Part shown: piece by piece, positions 13,343 to 21,372 of the stretch
Layout of the letters: every line of letters starts with the position of its first letter
Position numbering within the stretch: the stretch's first letter is position 1
DNA from: DATKDU01 sp035512595
GTDB lineage: Bacteria; Planctomycetota; Planctomycetia; Pirellulales; Pirellulaceae
Direction: 5' to 3'
Length of the DNA stretch: 33,900 nt
NCBI GenBank assembly: GCA_035512595.1
Contig: DATKDU010000023.1
Coordinates: 1-33,900 of the forward strand
Position numbers and translations under genes: made by a program
Notes under the pieces: generated by a model
Databases searched by the model: none
Seen by the model: only the letters and a program-made list of their open reading frames with translations
Told to the model about the DNA's origin: nothing

Positions 13343-15556
13343 ATGGCCAAACCACCTGTCATTCCACCGAGCCCAGCGCCGCCGGAGTGCAGCGACGGCC
13401 GCTATTCGCACCCCTCCCAGCGGAGGCTCAAGGTCTTTTCGCTCGATCCGGCCGCCGACGTGCAGCTCGAAACGTCGCTGATCAGCCGCTCGGTGTTGGA
13501 CGTGCCGTGGGAAAATGTCGCGCCCGGCCCCATTGGAGATTATCTGGAGGTCTTGGATGTCGATCCGGCCAGCGATGCGGTCTACGAGCCGGTGGATCTC
13601 AACCATCATTCGCTGCTGGCCAACGACGGCCTCAATCCGTCCACGGGCAACCCGCAGTTCCACCAGCAGATGGTATATGCCGTGGCGATGAAGACCATCG
13701 TCAACTTCGAGCAGGTGTTGGGGCGGACGGTGATGTGGTCGGAGCGCACCTACGACGAGAAAGGGAAAATCGTGCGCCAGCCTTCGAGGCGGTTCGTCCG
13801 GCGGCTGCGCATCTATCCCCATGCGCTGCGCGACCAGAACGCATTCTATTCCCCCGCCAAAAAGGCGCTGCTGTTCGGCTATTTCAACGCCCCCACGACC
13901 GATCCGCGGGACGAGCTGCCCGGGGGAGTGGTGTTCACCTGCCTCTCGCACGACATCATTGCCCACGAAACGACGCACGCGATTCTGGACGGCATGCACC
14001 GCCGGCTGCTGGAAGCCAGCAATGCCGACATGCGGGCCTTCCATGAGGCATTTGCCGACATCGTGGCCATTTTCCAGCACTTCACGCTGCCGGGGCTGCT
14101 GCTGGATCAAATCGAGCGCAGCCGGGGAGACCTGCGGACCAACAATTTGCTGGCGCAATTGGCCGCGCAGTTCGCGCGCTCGACGGGGCGGGGCGGAGCG
14201 CTCCGCAATGCGCTGGGATTGTTTGGTCCGGACGGACGCCAACAATCTCCCGACCCGGCGGAGCTCGGCCGCACTTTCGAGCCCCACGATCGAGGCGCGA
14301 TCATGGTCGCAGCCGTCTTCGACGCGTTCCTGCGAATCTACGAGAACCGCTCGGTCGATCTGAGGCGGATTGCCAGCGGCGGAACGGGCGTGCTGCCCGC
14401 TGGAGACCTGCATCCGGATCTAGCCCGCCGGCTGGCGCATGAAGCCGTCGAGGCCGCGCAGCGCGTGCTCAACATCTGCATCCGGGCCGTCGATTACCTC
14501 CCTCCCGTGGACGTCACTTTTGGAGACTACTTGCGGGCCCTGATCACGGCCGATGCCGACTTCTTTCCTGACGACCCCAAGCGTTACCGTCTGGCGTTCA
14601 TCCAGTCGTTCCGCGATCGGGGCATCTGTCCCCAGGATGTGCGGACGCTGGCCGAAGACGCCCTCCGCTGGACGCCGCTGGACAAGGCGGCGTGCGAAGC
14701 GCTGCGCGACCTGCTCCCGCCGCCCGCCGTCTTACGGACGATGGCGTACGCCTACGACGTCCCCGGAGCCCTGTCGGCATTGCTGGCCGGCGGCAACGAC
14801 GATGGCGATGACGACGATGAGGACGATCGAGATCTGGCAGGTGAGATCGGCGCCTGCTTTCGGAAAAACGACCTCACGGGAGCGACCCAGCGGCTGCTCG
14901 CGGCGGCCTGGCTACGCGACGACAGCTCCTGCGAGTGCGGTGACTCCGAGCGCGTCGATCGCTTCAAGCGATTCGAAACGGAGCGTCTCTTCGCCCGCTT
15001 CCTCCACGGCTGGATCGTGACCCAGGCACGCATTTTCCAGGAGCAGTCCAGCTCACCCTCGGAGTTTAAGGACAAGGCCAATGCCATCGGCTGGCATTTC
15101 GGGATCGACATCGAGCAGTTGAACAGGCCCGGGAAAGACCGCGGGCGATTGGAAGTGCACGCCGTGCGGCCGACGATTCGCCTCCGCCCCGACGGCCGGT
15201 CGAAAGTGGAACTGCTGGTCATGCTCACGCAAAAACGGAACGTGAAGCTGCCGGCGGAGAAAGACAAGGAGCAACCTTCTGCATTCGGCGAAGCGCCGCT
15301 GTCCTATCAGTTTCGCGGCGGGAGCACGATCATCATCGATCCCGAGCACGGCTGCATCCGCTATGCGATCAGCAAGAATCTCCGCAGCCAATCGCGGCCG
15401 GCCCGCCAGGAGGCCTTCCTCCGCGATCAAATCCACAGGCACGGTTCTGCCGCGATCGTCCAATTTGGTCTGACTCCCGCGGCCGCGGCCCTGCACCGTC
15501 ATCAGGAGCCGTTTGCATTCGTTCACGGCCAGGATATTTCCGTCGGAGGCTACTAG
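13343..15556 (+). CDS. HETTH gluzincin-type metallopeptidase-like protein
   Basis: A 737-residue protein. The zinc motif HETTH is at residues 208-212 (SHDIIAHETTHAILDGMH). A third ligand Glu235 sits in AFHEAFADI, 23 residues later, as in thermolysin-type gluzincins (E-x-x-x-D). An upstream segment NAFYSPAKKALLFGYF resembles the substrate-binding edge strand of M4 enzymes. After the catalytic half there is a helical region, an acidic stretch GGNDDGDDDDEDDRD near residue 490, and a C-terminal beta-rich part. No signal peptide or recognisable propeptide is seen, so unlike classical M4 enzymes it seems intracellular. The start at 13343 avoids a long overlap with the patatin gene. Its stop is immediately followed by the ATG of the next gene, so the genes are translationally linked. 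The substrate is unknown. Confidence 0.88.
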   Translation: MAKPPVIPPSPAPPECSDGRYSHPSQRRLKVFSLDPAADVQLETSLISRSVLDVPWENVAPGPIGDYLEVLDVDPASDAVYEPVDLNHHSLLANDGLNPSTGNPQFHQQMVYAVAMKTIVNFEQVLGRTVMWSERTYDEKGKIVRQPSRRFVRRLRIYPHALRDQNAFYSPAKKALLFGYFNAPTTDPRDELPGGVVFTCLSHDIIAHETTHAILDGMHRRLLEASNADMRAFHEAFADIVAIFQHFTLPGLLLDQIERSRGDLRTNNLLAQLAAQFARSTGRGGALRNALGLFGPDGRQQSPDPAELGRTFEPHDRGAIMVAAVFDAFLRIYENRSVDLRRIASGGTGVLPAGDLHPDLARRLAHEAVEAAQRVLNICIRAVDYLPPVDVTFGDYLRALITADADFFPDDPKRYRLAFIQSFRDRGICPQDVRTLAEDALRWTPLDKAACEALRDLLPPPAVLRTMAYAYDVPGALSALLAGGNDDGDDDDEDDRDLAGEIGACFRKNDLTGATQRLLAAAWLRDDSSCECGDSERVDRFKRFETERLFARFLHGWIVTQARIFQEQSSSPSEFKDKANAIGWHFGIDIEQLNRPGKDRGRLEVHAVRPTIRLRPDGRSKVELLVMLTQKRNVKLPAEKDKEQPSAFGEAPLSYQFRGGSTIIIDPEHGCIRYAISKNLRSQSRPARQEAFLRDQIHRHGSAAIVQFGLTPAAAALHRHQEPFAFVHGQDISVGGY

Positions 15557-17449
15557 ATGGCCAAGAAAACATCGGTCAGGAAAAAATCGGGCGGGAAGAA
15601 ATCGGCTACGAAGAAGGCGGTTGCCAAGGCGTCCAAAAAAGCTGCCGAGCCGGCGAAAGCCAGCTCCGCGAGTCGGCTGCTCCCCGCTCCGGGGGAATTG
15701 ATCGTGCGGATGTACCGGCAGGGGTTGGGCGACAGCTTTTTGCTCGCCTTCGGCACCGACGATCCGAAACATCCCCGCTACGTGCTGATCGACTGCGGCG
15801 TCCACAGCCGGCAAACCGACGGTTCCAAGCGGCTGCTTCAGATCATGAACGACCTGGCGGCAGCCACGGGAAACCACTTGGACGTGGTAGTCGCCACGCA
15901 CGAGCATGCCGACCACCTGTCGGGCTTCGTGCAGAAGGGGAGTCCCTTTTTGCGCGACGAGTTGGAAATTGGCGAGCTGTGGGTCGCCTGGACCGAACGC
16001 CGCGGAGATCGCCAGGCGGACGCCCTGCGTAAGAAACGCGGCTCAGCCAGCAAAGTCATCGAAAAAGCGGTCGAGAAGGCGCGGCAGCGAGCGGAGACGG
16101 GCCTCGCGGAGCAACTATTGCTGCTGACGGACTTCGAGCGGCCGGCGGAGGGCACCGTCGATCGCGATGCCGTGAAGGAAGCGATTCGCTCGCTGGCGGC
16201 ACGCTCCCCCGATCAGGAGGCTGTTTTTGCGTCGGTCACCGGGGAGTTTCTCGCAGATTCGGGGGCGGACCTCGGCGCCGCCAAAGGGCCGCGGAAAGAG
16301 CCTTCGTCCAACGAGCTGGCCTTAGGGCTTCTGGCCGTGAAGGCCAGGCAGATGACTTATTGTGAGCCGGGAATGACCCCGCCCCTGTCGGTTCCGGGAG
16401 TCCCCGCGGCCCGCGTCTACGTCCTGGGACCGCCGCGCAATGAAAAGCTCCTCAAAAAAGATCTGCCCACCAAAGTCCGCGGCAGTTCGTCCGAAGACGG
16501 CCACAAGGAATACCAGGAGGTTTATCTGAGCGGAGGGGCCAACACGCGCGCCTTTCAGCTCAGTCCGGCCCTGGGCGCGGCCGCGGAACTGGGGGAAGCC
16601 AACCAACTCCCCGACGACCAGCGCTATCCATTTGCCAAGGGCTTCTACCGGCCGTTCCCAGACCCGTGGAGCGAGCACCAAGGGGCCAGCGAGAAAAAGC
16701 CGGCCCTGGATGCGGTGCAAAAGTTTTACGCGGAGCATTACCTGGACCAGGGGCCGCAAAGGGCTGACAGCGACCAGCCGGTCGATACCTCGTGGCGACG
16801 CATCGACGCCGACTGGCTCGATCCGGCCGAGCGGCTGGCCCTCAATCTCGACAGCGACACCAACAACACGAGCCTGGTGCTGGCCTTCGAATGGGGCCCG
16901 GTCGGCAGCGGCCAGGTGCTGTTGTTTCCGGGCGATGCGCAGGTCGGCAATTGGCTCTCCTGGCGCGACCAGCGTTATCGGGCGAGCGGAAAGTCGGTGA
17001 CTGCCGACGACCTCTTGTCGCGGACGATCCTGTACAAGGTCGGCCACCATGGCAGCCACAACGCGACGGTGAAATGCGACCCGCGAGAAACATCGGCCGA
17101 CCACGGGCAGGGCGTTCCCTTCGGGCTGGAGCTGATGGAAAACATCATCGCCCTCATTCCCGTGGACCGGGATGCGGCCGACAAAAAAATGCCGATTCCC
17201 TGGGAGATGCCCCACCGGCCGCTGTACGAGCGATTGCGCGAGAAGGCGCAGCGCCGCGTGCTTAGATCCGATTTACGGCTGACGCCGCTGACGGAAGGAA
17301 AGGACGATCCGGACGTCGTCCCCGGCTCGAAGAATTGGCAGCGCGTGCCGGGACTCAAAGGGGTCCAATGGCGTCGCTCCAGCGACGAATTTGCCGCCGG
17401 CACTCCGGGACCGCTCTACTACGACATCGCCTTCTCGTTGCCGGAATAG
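15557..17449 (+). CDS. ComEC-like metallo-beta-lactamase-fold protein with basic N-terminal tail
   Basis: A 630-residue protein. Residues 1-40 are a lysine/alanine-rich tail (AKKTSVRKKSGGKKSATKKA and similar), like the nucleic-acid-binding tails of histone H1-type proteins. The MBL domain follows: LGDSFLLAF (about 57-65), the metal motif THEHADHLSG (114-123), GDAQ (459-462) and KVGHHGSHN (494-502). The last two motifs match the MBL domain of ComEC/Rec2, which degrades the non-transported DNA strand. A large insertion (about 130-430) separates the metal-binding halves. There are no membrane helices. The ATG directly abuts the TAG of the metallopeptidase gene. A nuclease or phosphodiesterase activity is inferred, not shown. 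Confidence 0.9.
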   Translation: MAKKTSVRKKSGGKKSATKKAVAKASKKAAEPAKASSASRLLPAPGELIVRMYRQGLGDSFLLAFGTDDPKHPRYVLIDCGVHSRQTDGSKRLLQIMNDLAAATGNHLDVVVATHEHADHLSGFVQKGSPFLRDELEIGELWVAWTERRGDRQADALRKKRGSASKVIEKAVEKARQRAETGLAEQLLLLTDFERPAEGTVDRDAVKEAIRSLAARSPDQEAVFASVTGEFLADSGADLGAAKGPRKEPSSNELALGLLAVKARQMTYCEPGMTPPLSVPGVPAARVYVLGPPRNEKLLKKDLPTKVRGSSSEDGHKEYQEVYLSGGANTRAFQLSPALGAAAELGEANQLPDDQRYPFAKGFYRPFPDPWSEHQGASEKKPALDAVQKFYAEHYLDQGPQRADSDQPVDTSWRRIDADWLDPAERLALNLDSDTNNTSLVLAFEWGPVGSGQVLLFPGDAQVGNWLSWRDQRYRASGKSVTADDLLSRTILYKVGHHGSHNATVKCDPRETSADHGQGVPFGLELMENIIALIPVDRDAADKKMPIPWEMPHRPLYERLREKAQRRVLRSDLRLTPLTEGKDDPDVVPGSKNWQRVPGLKGVQWRRSSDEFAAGTPGPLYYDIAFSLPE

Positions 17450-17486
17450 AGTCAGCGCAGTCCATTGGATCGCCGCGGCTGGCGCG

Positions 17487-17500
17487 ATAGCGATCGCTAT
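17487..17500. repeat. 14-bp perfect palindrome at the convergent ends of the MBL gene and msrA
   Basis: ATAGCGATCGCTAT, which contains GCGATCGC (the HIP1 octamer), overlaps the msrA stop codon (17497-17499). It lies in the 47-bp gap between convergent stops and could contribute to transcript ends in both directions, although the following T-run is only three bases. Confidence 0.5.
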
Positions 17501-18045
17501 TTCCTCATCAGCCCGCTGTGCTTCTCCCGCACCTTGCACGCCTTGGGGGTCGAGACCCCCTGGATGTACGGCTGGTCGGGGTTCAGCCGGGCGTAGTCCT
17601 GGTGGTAGTCTTCGGCCGGATAAAACGCAGTCAGCAGTTCGAGGGTCGTGACGATGGGCCGGGGGAATTTTTGTTTTCCGGTCAGCTCACGGATTTTCGC
17701 TTCGGCCGCCTGCTTCTCAGCCTCGCTGGCGTAGAAGATGGCCGAGCGGTACTGCGTGCCGACGTCGTTCCCCTGGCGGTTGAGCTGCGTCGGGTCGTGG
17801 GCATCAAAGAAGACGTCCAGCAGTTGCTCGTAGCGGATCTTTGCCGGGTCGTAGGTGATGCGGATCACCTCGGCATGTCCCGTCGTGCCGGTGCAGACCG
17901 ACTTGTAATCGGCCGTTTCCTTTGCCCCGCCGGCATAGCCGCTGGTCACGTCGAGCACCCCTTCGAGCTGCTCGAATGCCGCCTCGGTACACCAGAAACA
18001 GCCGCCGGCAAAGACGGCCTGGGAAGGGGGTTGGGTTGTGGTCAT
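17497..18045 (-). CDS. msrA: Peptide-methionine (S)-S-oxide reductase
   Basis: A 182-residue protein with the catalytic motif GCFWC (residues 15-19; Cys16 is the nucleophile) near the N-terminus. It continues with the MsrA core: GVLDVTSGYAGG, GHAEVIRITYDP, FFDAHDPTQLNRQGNDVGTQ and YHQDYARLN. It reduces methionine-S-sulfoxide in proteins, and a Cys near the C-terminus (KACKVR) could serve as resolving residue. No signal peptide is seen, so it is cytosolic. The start at 18045 gives the standard short N-terminus before the motif; a longer in-frame start at 18084 is less likely. It is convergent with the MBL gene and divergent from hisA. Confidence 0.96.
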   Translation of the reverse strand: MTTTQPPSQAVFAGGCFWCTEAAFEQLEGVLDVTSGYAGGAKETADYKSVCTGTTGHAEVIRITYDPAKIRYEQLLDVFFDAHDPTQLNRQGNDVGTQYRSAIFYASEAEKQAAEAKIRELTGKQKFPRPIVTTLELLTAFYPAEDYHQDYARLNPDQPYIQGVSTPKACKVREKHSGLMRK

Positions 18046-18093
18046 GTGGCTGGGTTTTCTGCCGTGGCTGGAGCGGCTGTCCACGTCGGGTAA

Positions 18094-18197
18094 GGAGTAA
18101 GAGGATGAGAAGGATTAAGATTAGGAAGAGGATTAAGAGGAAGAGCAAGAATAGGAGCCGAACTTCCTCATCCTAATCTTACTCCTACTCTTTCTCC
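18094..18197. repeat. Purine-rich/pyrimidine-rich inverted repeat array
   Basis: The left part is a run of AGGATTAAG, AGGAAGAGG and GAGTAAGAGG-like words. The right part (from about 18163) has the complementary words CTTCCTCATCCTAATCTTAC. The core TAAGATTAGGA (18116-18126) is exactly complementary to TCCTAATCTTA (18171-18181). It lies in the divergent region upstream of msrA and hisA. It is related in style to the heptamer arrays, but its period is less regular. Confidence 0.7.
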
Positions 18198-18322
18198 TCC
18201 GGCCTCGTCCATGTAAACGTCCCCACCGCAGCCGTTGTCGGCGCTTGCCTTTCGCCACGGGCTGTGAGATATTGCCCGTTCTGGTCCCTCCTCCGACGCC
18301 TCCTGACCGCAAAGCACGCCCG

Positions 18323-19039
18323 ATGCAGATCTGGCCGGCCATCGATCTACGCGGCGGAAAGTGCGTGCGGCTCAAGCAGGGGGATTACGCCCGCGAGACG
18401 ATCTACGGGGACGATCCGGCCGAAATGGCCCGTAAATTCGTCGCCGACGGGGCTCAATTTCTCCACCTGGTCGATCTCGATGGGGCCAAGGAGGGCACGA
18501 GCGCCAATCTGAATGCCGTCCGGGCGATTCTCGCGGCCGTCGATATCCCCTGCGAGCTTGGCGGCGGCATTCGGGACGAGGGGGCCATCGAGCGGCTGCT
18601 GGCGCTCGGGCTGTCGCGGCTGGTCGTCGGCACGCGGGCCCTCAAAGAGCCCGATTGGTTCCGCGCCGTCGCCAAACAATACCCGGACAAGCTGGTCCTC
18701 GGCATCGACGCCAAGAGCGGCCGGGTTGCTACCGACGGCTGGCTCGAAACGAGCGACGTCGCCGCGGTCGATCTGGCCCGCGACCTGTCGGCAGTGCCGC
18801 TGGCGGCGATCATTTATACGGACATCGCCCGCGACGGGATGCTCCAGGGGCCGAATCTGGTGGCGATGGGGGAAATGAAAGCGGCCGTCAGCGTGCCGGT
18901 GATCGCATCGGGAGGAGTGACGACCGCCAAGGACGTGGCCGATCTGGCCCGCGCCGGCATGGATGGTTGCATCATCGGCCGGGCGCTGTATGAAGGGACG
19001 ATCACGCTAGCGGAGGCACTGGTGGCAAGTCAAGGTTGA
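18323..19039 (+). CDS. hisA: Phosphoribosylformimino-5-aminoimidazole carboxamide ribotide isomerase
   Basis: A 238-residue TIM-barrel enzyme of histidine biosynthesis, converting ProFAR to PRFAR. The N-terminus MQIWPAIDLRGGKCVRL has the catalytic Asp8. LVDLDGAKEG, the phosphate-binding ELGGGIRDEGAIE and VIASGGVT, and the second catalytic aspartate in YTDIARDGM are all present and correctly ordered. The length is standard. The start at 18323 is chosen by homology; an in-frame start at 18245 would add an atypical proline-rich tail. No other his genes are in the window, so it is a scattered his locus. Confidence 0.97.
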   Translation: MQIWPAIDLRGGKCVRLKQGDYARETIYGDDPAEMARKFVADGAQFLHLVDLDGAKEGTSANLNAVRAILAAVDIPCELGGGIRDEGAIERLLALGLSRLVVGTRALKEPDWFRAVAKQYPDKLVLGIDAKSGRVATDGWLETSDVAAVDLARDLSAVPLAAIIYTDIARDGMLQGPNLVAMGEMKAAVSVPVIASGGVTTAKDVADLARAGMDGCIIGRALYEGTITLAEALVASQG

Positions 19040-19052
19040 GTCGAGAATCATT

Positions 19053-19106
19053 GGCGAGCGGGGGGCGTCAGCCCCCTGATTAGCCGGCTCACGCCGGCCG
19101 CTCGCC
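19053..19106. repeat. Three-way palindromic (REP-like) element upstream of the EF-G2 gene
   Basis: An outer stem GGCGAGCG (19053-19060) / CGCTCGCC (19099-19106) encloses two hairpins, GGGGGC-GTCA-GCCCCC (19061-19076) and GCCGGC-TCAC-GCCGGC (19083-19098). All arms are perfect. It fills the gap between hisA and the next start, about 20 bases before that ATG and immediately before the ribosome binding site. Confidence 0.9.
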
Positions 19107-19125
19107 GTTAGAAAGGACCCAGGCT

Positions 19126-21222
19126 ATGGCGAAGGTCAGCGTAGGAGACATCCGCAACATTGCCCTCTGCGGCCACGGCGGCAGTGGCAAGACCATGCTC
19201 TGCGACAAGCTGCTGGTCAAAACGGGAGCGGTGAACGGGGACCCGAGCGTCGATGCGGGCACGAGCATCTGCGACTTCGATGCCGAGGAAAAGGCCCACA
19301 AGCGGACGATCGAGTCGAGCATCATCCACTTCACGCACGGCGGCAAACGCTTCAACGTCATCGATACGCCCGGCTATCCCGACTTCATCGGCCAGACGAT
19401 CGGCGCACTTCGCGGGGCCGACACCGCCCTGATCGCCATCAACGCCCACAGCGGCATCGAGGTCAACACCCGCCGCGTCTACAAGGAGGCGGAAAAGGCG
19501 GGCGTCGGCCGCGTGATCGTCGTGACGCGCATGGACAGCGACAACATCGACTTCCCCAAGCTGCTGGACAACATCCGCGAAAGCTTTGGCACCGCCTGCG
19601 TGCCGTTCAACGTGCCGATCGGCCACGGCGCGGGCTTCAAAGGGGTCGTCAGCACCTTGAAGCCGCCGGCTGATGCAGCCGGCGCACTCGTCAACCCGGC
19701 CGAGATTCACACGCAGCTCATCGAGTCGATCATCGAGGTCGATGAGAAGCTGATGGAAAAATACTTCGAGGGAGAAGAGCCGACGCAGGAGCAGCTCGCC
19801 GATCTGATCACCCAGGCGGTAGCGTCGGGCTCGCTGATTCCGATCGTCTGCTGCTCGGCCAAAACGACCGCCGGGCTGACAGAGTTGCTCGATGCACTCG
19901 TGCAGTGCGCCCTGCCGCCGAGTGCCGTTCCGCGGGTGGCGGCGAAGGACAGCCAGGAGGTCGAGCTGAAGTGCGATCCGGCCGGCCCGCTGGCGGCCCA
20001 GGTCTTCAAGACCCGCATCGACCCGTTCGTGCAGAAGCTGACCTACATCCGCGTCTACAGCGGCACGCTCAAAAAGGATGACACCGTTCACACCAGCGCC
20101 AGCAAAAAGGGAGTGAAACTCGGCCCCGTCCTGGAAGTGCAAGGCGGAACGACCACGCCGGTGGACTCAGCTTCGGCCGGAGACATCGTCGCCATCGCCA
20201 AGATGGAGGAGCTGCACACCGGCACGACGCTCGGCGACTACGTGATGCCCAAGATCCAGTTCCCCACGCCGATGGTTGGCCAGGCTGTTTCGCCCAAGAG
20301 CCGCAACGACGAAGCCAAGCTCTCCGTTTCACTGCACAAGATCGTTGAAGAGGATTCCACCTTCCGCCTCGACCGCGATCCGCAGACCAAGGAGCTCGTC
20401 ACCATGGGGATGAGCGAGCTGCACCTGGCGGTGATTCGCGAGCGGCTCCATCGCCGCGACAAGCTGGACGTCGATGTCAAGCCGCCGAAGATTCCCTTCC
20501 GCGAGACGATTCTGGCCAATGCCGAGGGGAGTTACCGCCACAAGAAACAGTCCGGCGGCCGCGGCCAGTTTGGCGAGGTCCACATCCGCATGTACCCCTT
20601 TCCGCGCGGCACCAAGCCCGAGGAATACTGCGTCAAGGACCGCTTCCCGCACTTCAAGGAGTTCCACTATCACGAGCCGCACAACTTCGTCTGGGTCAAT
20701 TCGGTCGTCGGCGGCACGATCCCCAGCAATTTCCTGCCGGCCATCGAAAAGGGGTTCATGGAGCGGTTGGAAAAGGGGGTCATTGCCGGCCACATGGTGC
20801 AGGACGTTTGCGTCGAAGTCCACTTCGGCAAGCATCACGACGTGGACAGCTCGGAGGCGGCATTCAAGATTGCCGGCTCGATGGCTTTTCGCAACGTCTT
20901 CCAGCAAGCCCGTCCGGCGCTCCTCGAGCCGGTCGTGAAGATGGAGATCACGGTGCCGGAAGCGAACGTCGGCGACATCTACAGCGACATGTCCAGCCGC
21001 GGCGGCCGCGTGCAAGGGAGCGATAATGCCGGCGGCGGCTTCACAACCGTGTTTGCCGAAGTCCCTTTGCGGGAAGTGATGACCTACGCCCGCACGCTCT
21101 CCAGCGTCACCGGCGGGCAAGGGAGTTTTTCGATGGAATTCGCCCACTACGACGTGATGCCCGCCCAGGTGCAGCAGGAGATCATCAGCAAGGCGACACT
21201 GCACGAGGAGGAAGAAGAGTAG
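19126..21222 (+). CDS. Elongation factor G-like GTPase (EF-G2 type)
   Basis: A 698-residue protein with the full EF-G domain order: G domain, domain II (YIRVYSGTLKKDD), and domains III-V ending AHYDVMPAQVQQEII. The P-loop is GHGGSGKT (16-23). Two canonical motifs differ from EF-G1: G3 is DTPGYPDF (80-87), so the catalytic His is Tyr84, and G4 is TRMD (134-137) instead of NKMD. These substitutions occur in the EF-G2 group, so it is an EF-G paralogue rather than the housekeeping translocase. Family members may act in translation under particular conditions, but the role is uncertain. AAAGGA about eight bases upstream supports the start. It is downstream of hisA with a palindromic element between. 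Confidence 0.93.
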   Translation: MAKVSVGDIRNIALCGHGGSGKTMLCDKLLVKTGAVNGDPSVDAGTSICDFDAEEKAHKRTIESSIIHFTHGGKRFNVIDTPGYPDFIGQTIGALRGADTALIAINAHSGIEVNTRRVYKEAEKAGVGRVIVVTRMDSDNIDFPKLLDNIRESFGTACVPFNVPIGHGAGFKGVVSTLKPPADAAGALVNPAEIHTQLIESIIEVDEKLMEKYFEGEEPTQEQLADLITQAVASGSLIPIVCCSAKTTAGLTELLDALVQCALPPSAVPRVAAKDSQEVELKCDPAGPLAAQVFKTRIDPFVQKLTYIRVYSGTLKKDDTVHTSASKKGVKLGPVLEVQGGTTTPVDSASAGDIVAIAKMEELHTGTTLGDYVMPKIQFPTPMVGQAVSPKSRNDEAKLSVSLHKIVEEDSTFRLDRDPQTKELVTMGMSELHLAVIRERLHRRDKLDVDVKPPKIPFRETILANAEGSYRHKKQSGGRGQFGEVHIRMYPFPRGTKPEEYCVKDRFPHFKEFHYHEPHNFVWVNSVVGGTIPSNFLPAIEKGFMERLEKGVIAGHMVQDVCVEVHFGKHHDVDSSEAAFKIAGSMAFRNVFQQARPALLEPVVKMEITVPEANVGDIYSDMSSRGGRVQGSDNAGGGFTTVFAEVPLREVMTYARTLSSVTGGQGSFSMEFAHYDVMPAQVQQEIISKATLHEEEEE

Positions 21223-21249
21223 CGCGTGACGGGGTTCATCCCCGCTAGC

Positions 21250-21335
21250 AGGGATCGTCTTCCTGATGCTGGCGGGGGGCTGTTCCGCTTGGCCCTTTGC
21301 CGGCGCTTCGTCCGACCAGGTTCCCGCGGAAGCGG
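21250..21335 (+). repeat. 86-bp direct repeat, left copy (partial duplicate of the lipoprotein gene)
   Basis: The sequence is identical over 86 bp to 22066-22151, which is the 5' coding part of the small lipoprotein gene. This copy lacks the start codon and everything after the first third, so it is a dead fragment 28 bp after the EF-G2 stop. The two copies bracket 730 bp containing the 195-residue membrane protein. Confidence 0.97.
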
Positions 21336-21372
21336 CAATTCTACGACGGGCACGAGTGGATAGATTTGAGCC

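Noticed and set aside
12091..17449. CBASS system with a CapV-type patatin
   Set aside because: No CD-NTase, Cap2/Cap3 or cyclic-nucleotide sensor gene lies beside the patatin; the neighbours are a metallopeptidase and an MBL protein.
19108..20142. 344-codon open frame on the minus strand
   Set aside because: It is antisense to the EF-G2 gene and has an arginine/aspartate/valine-rich composition typical of shadow frames.
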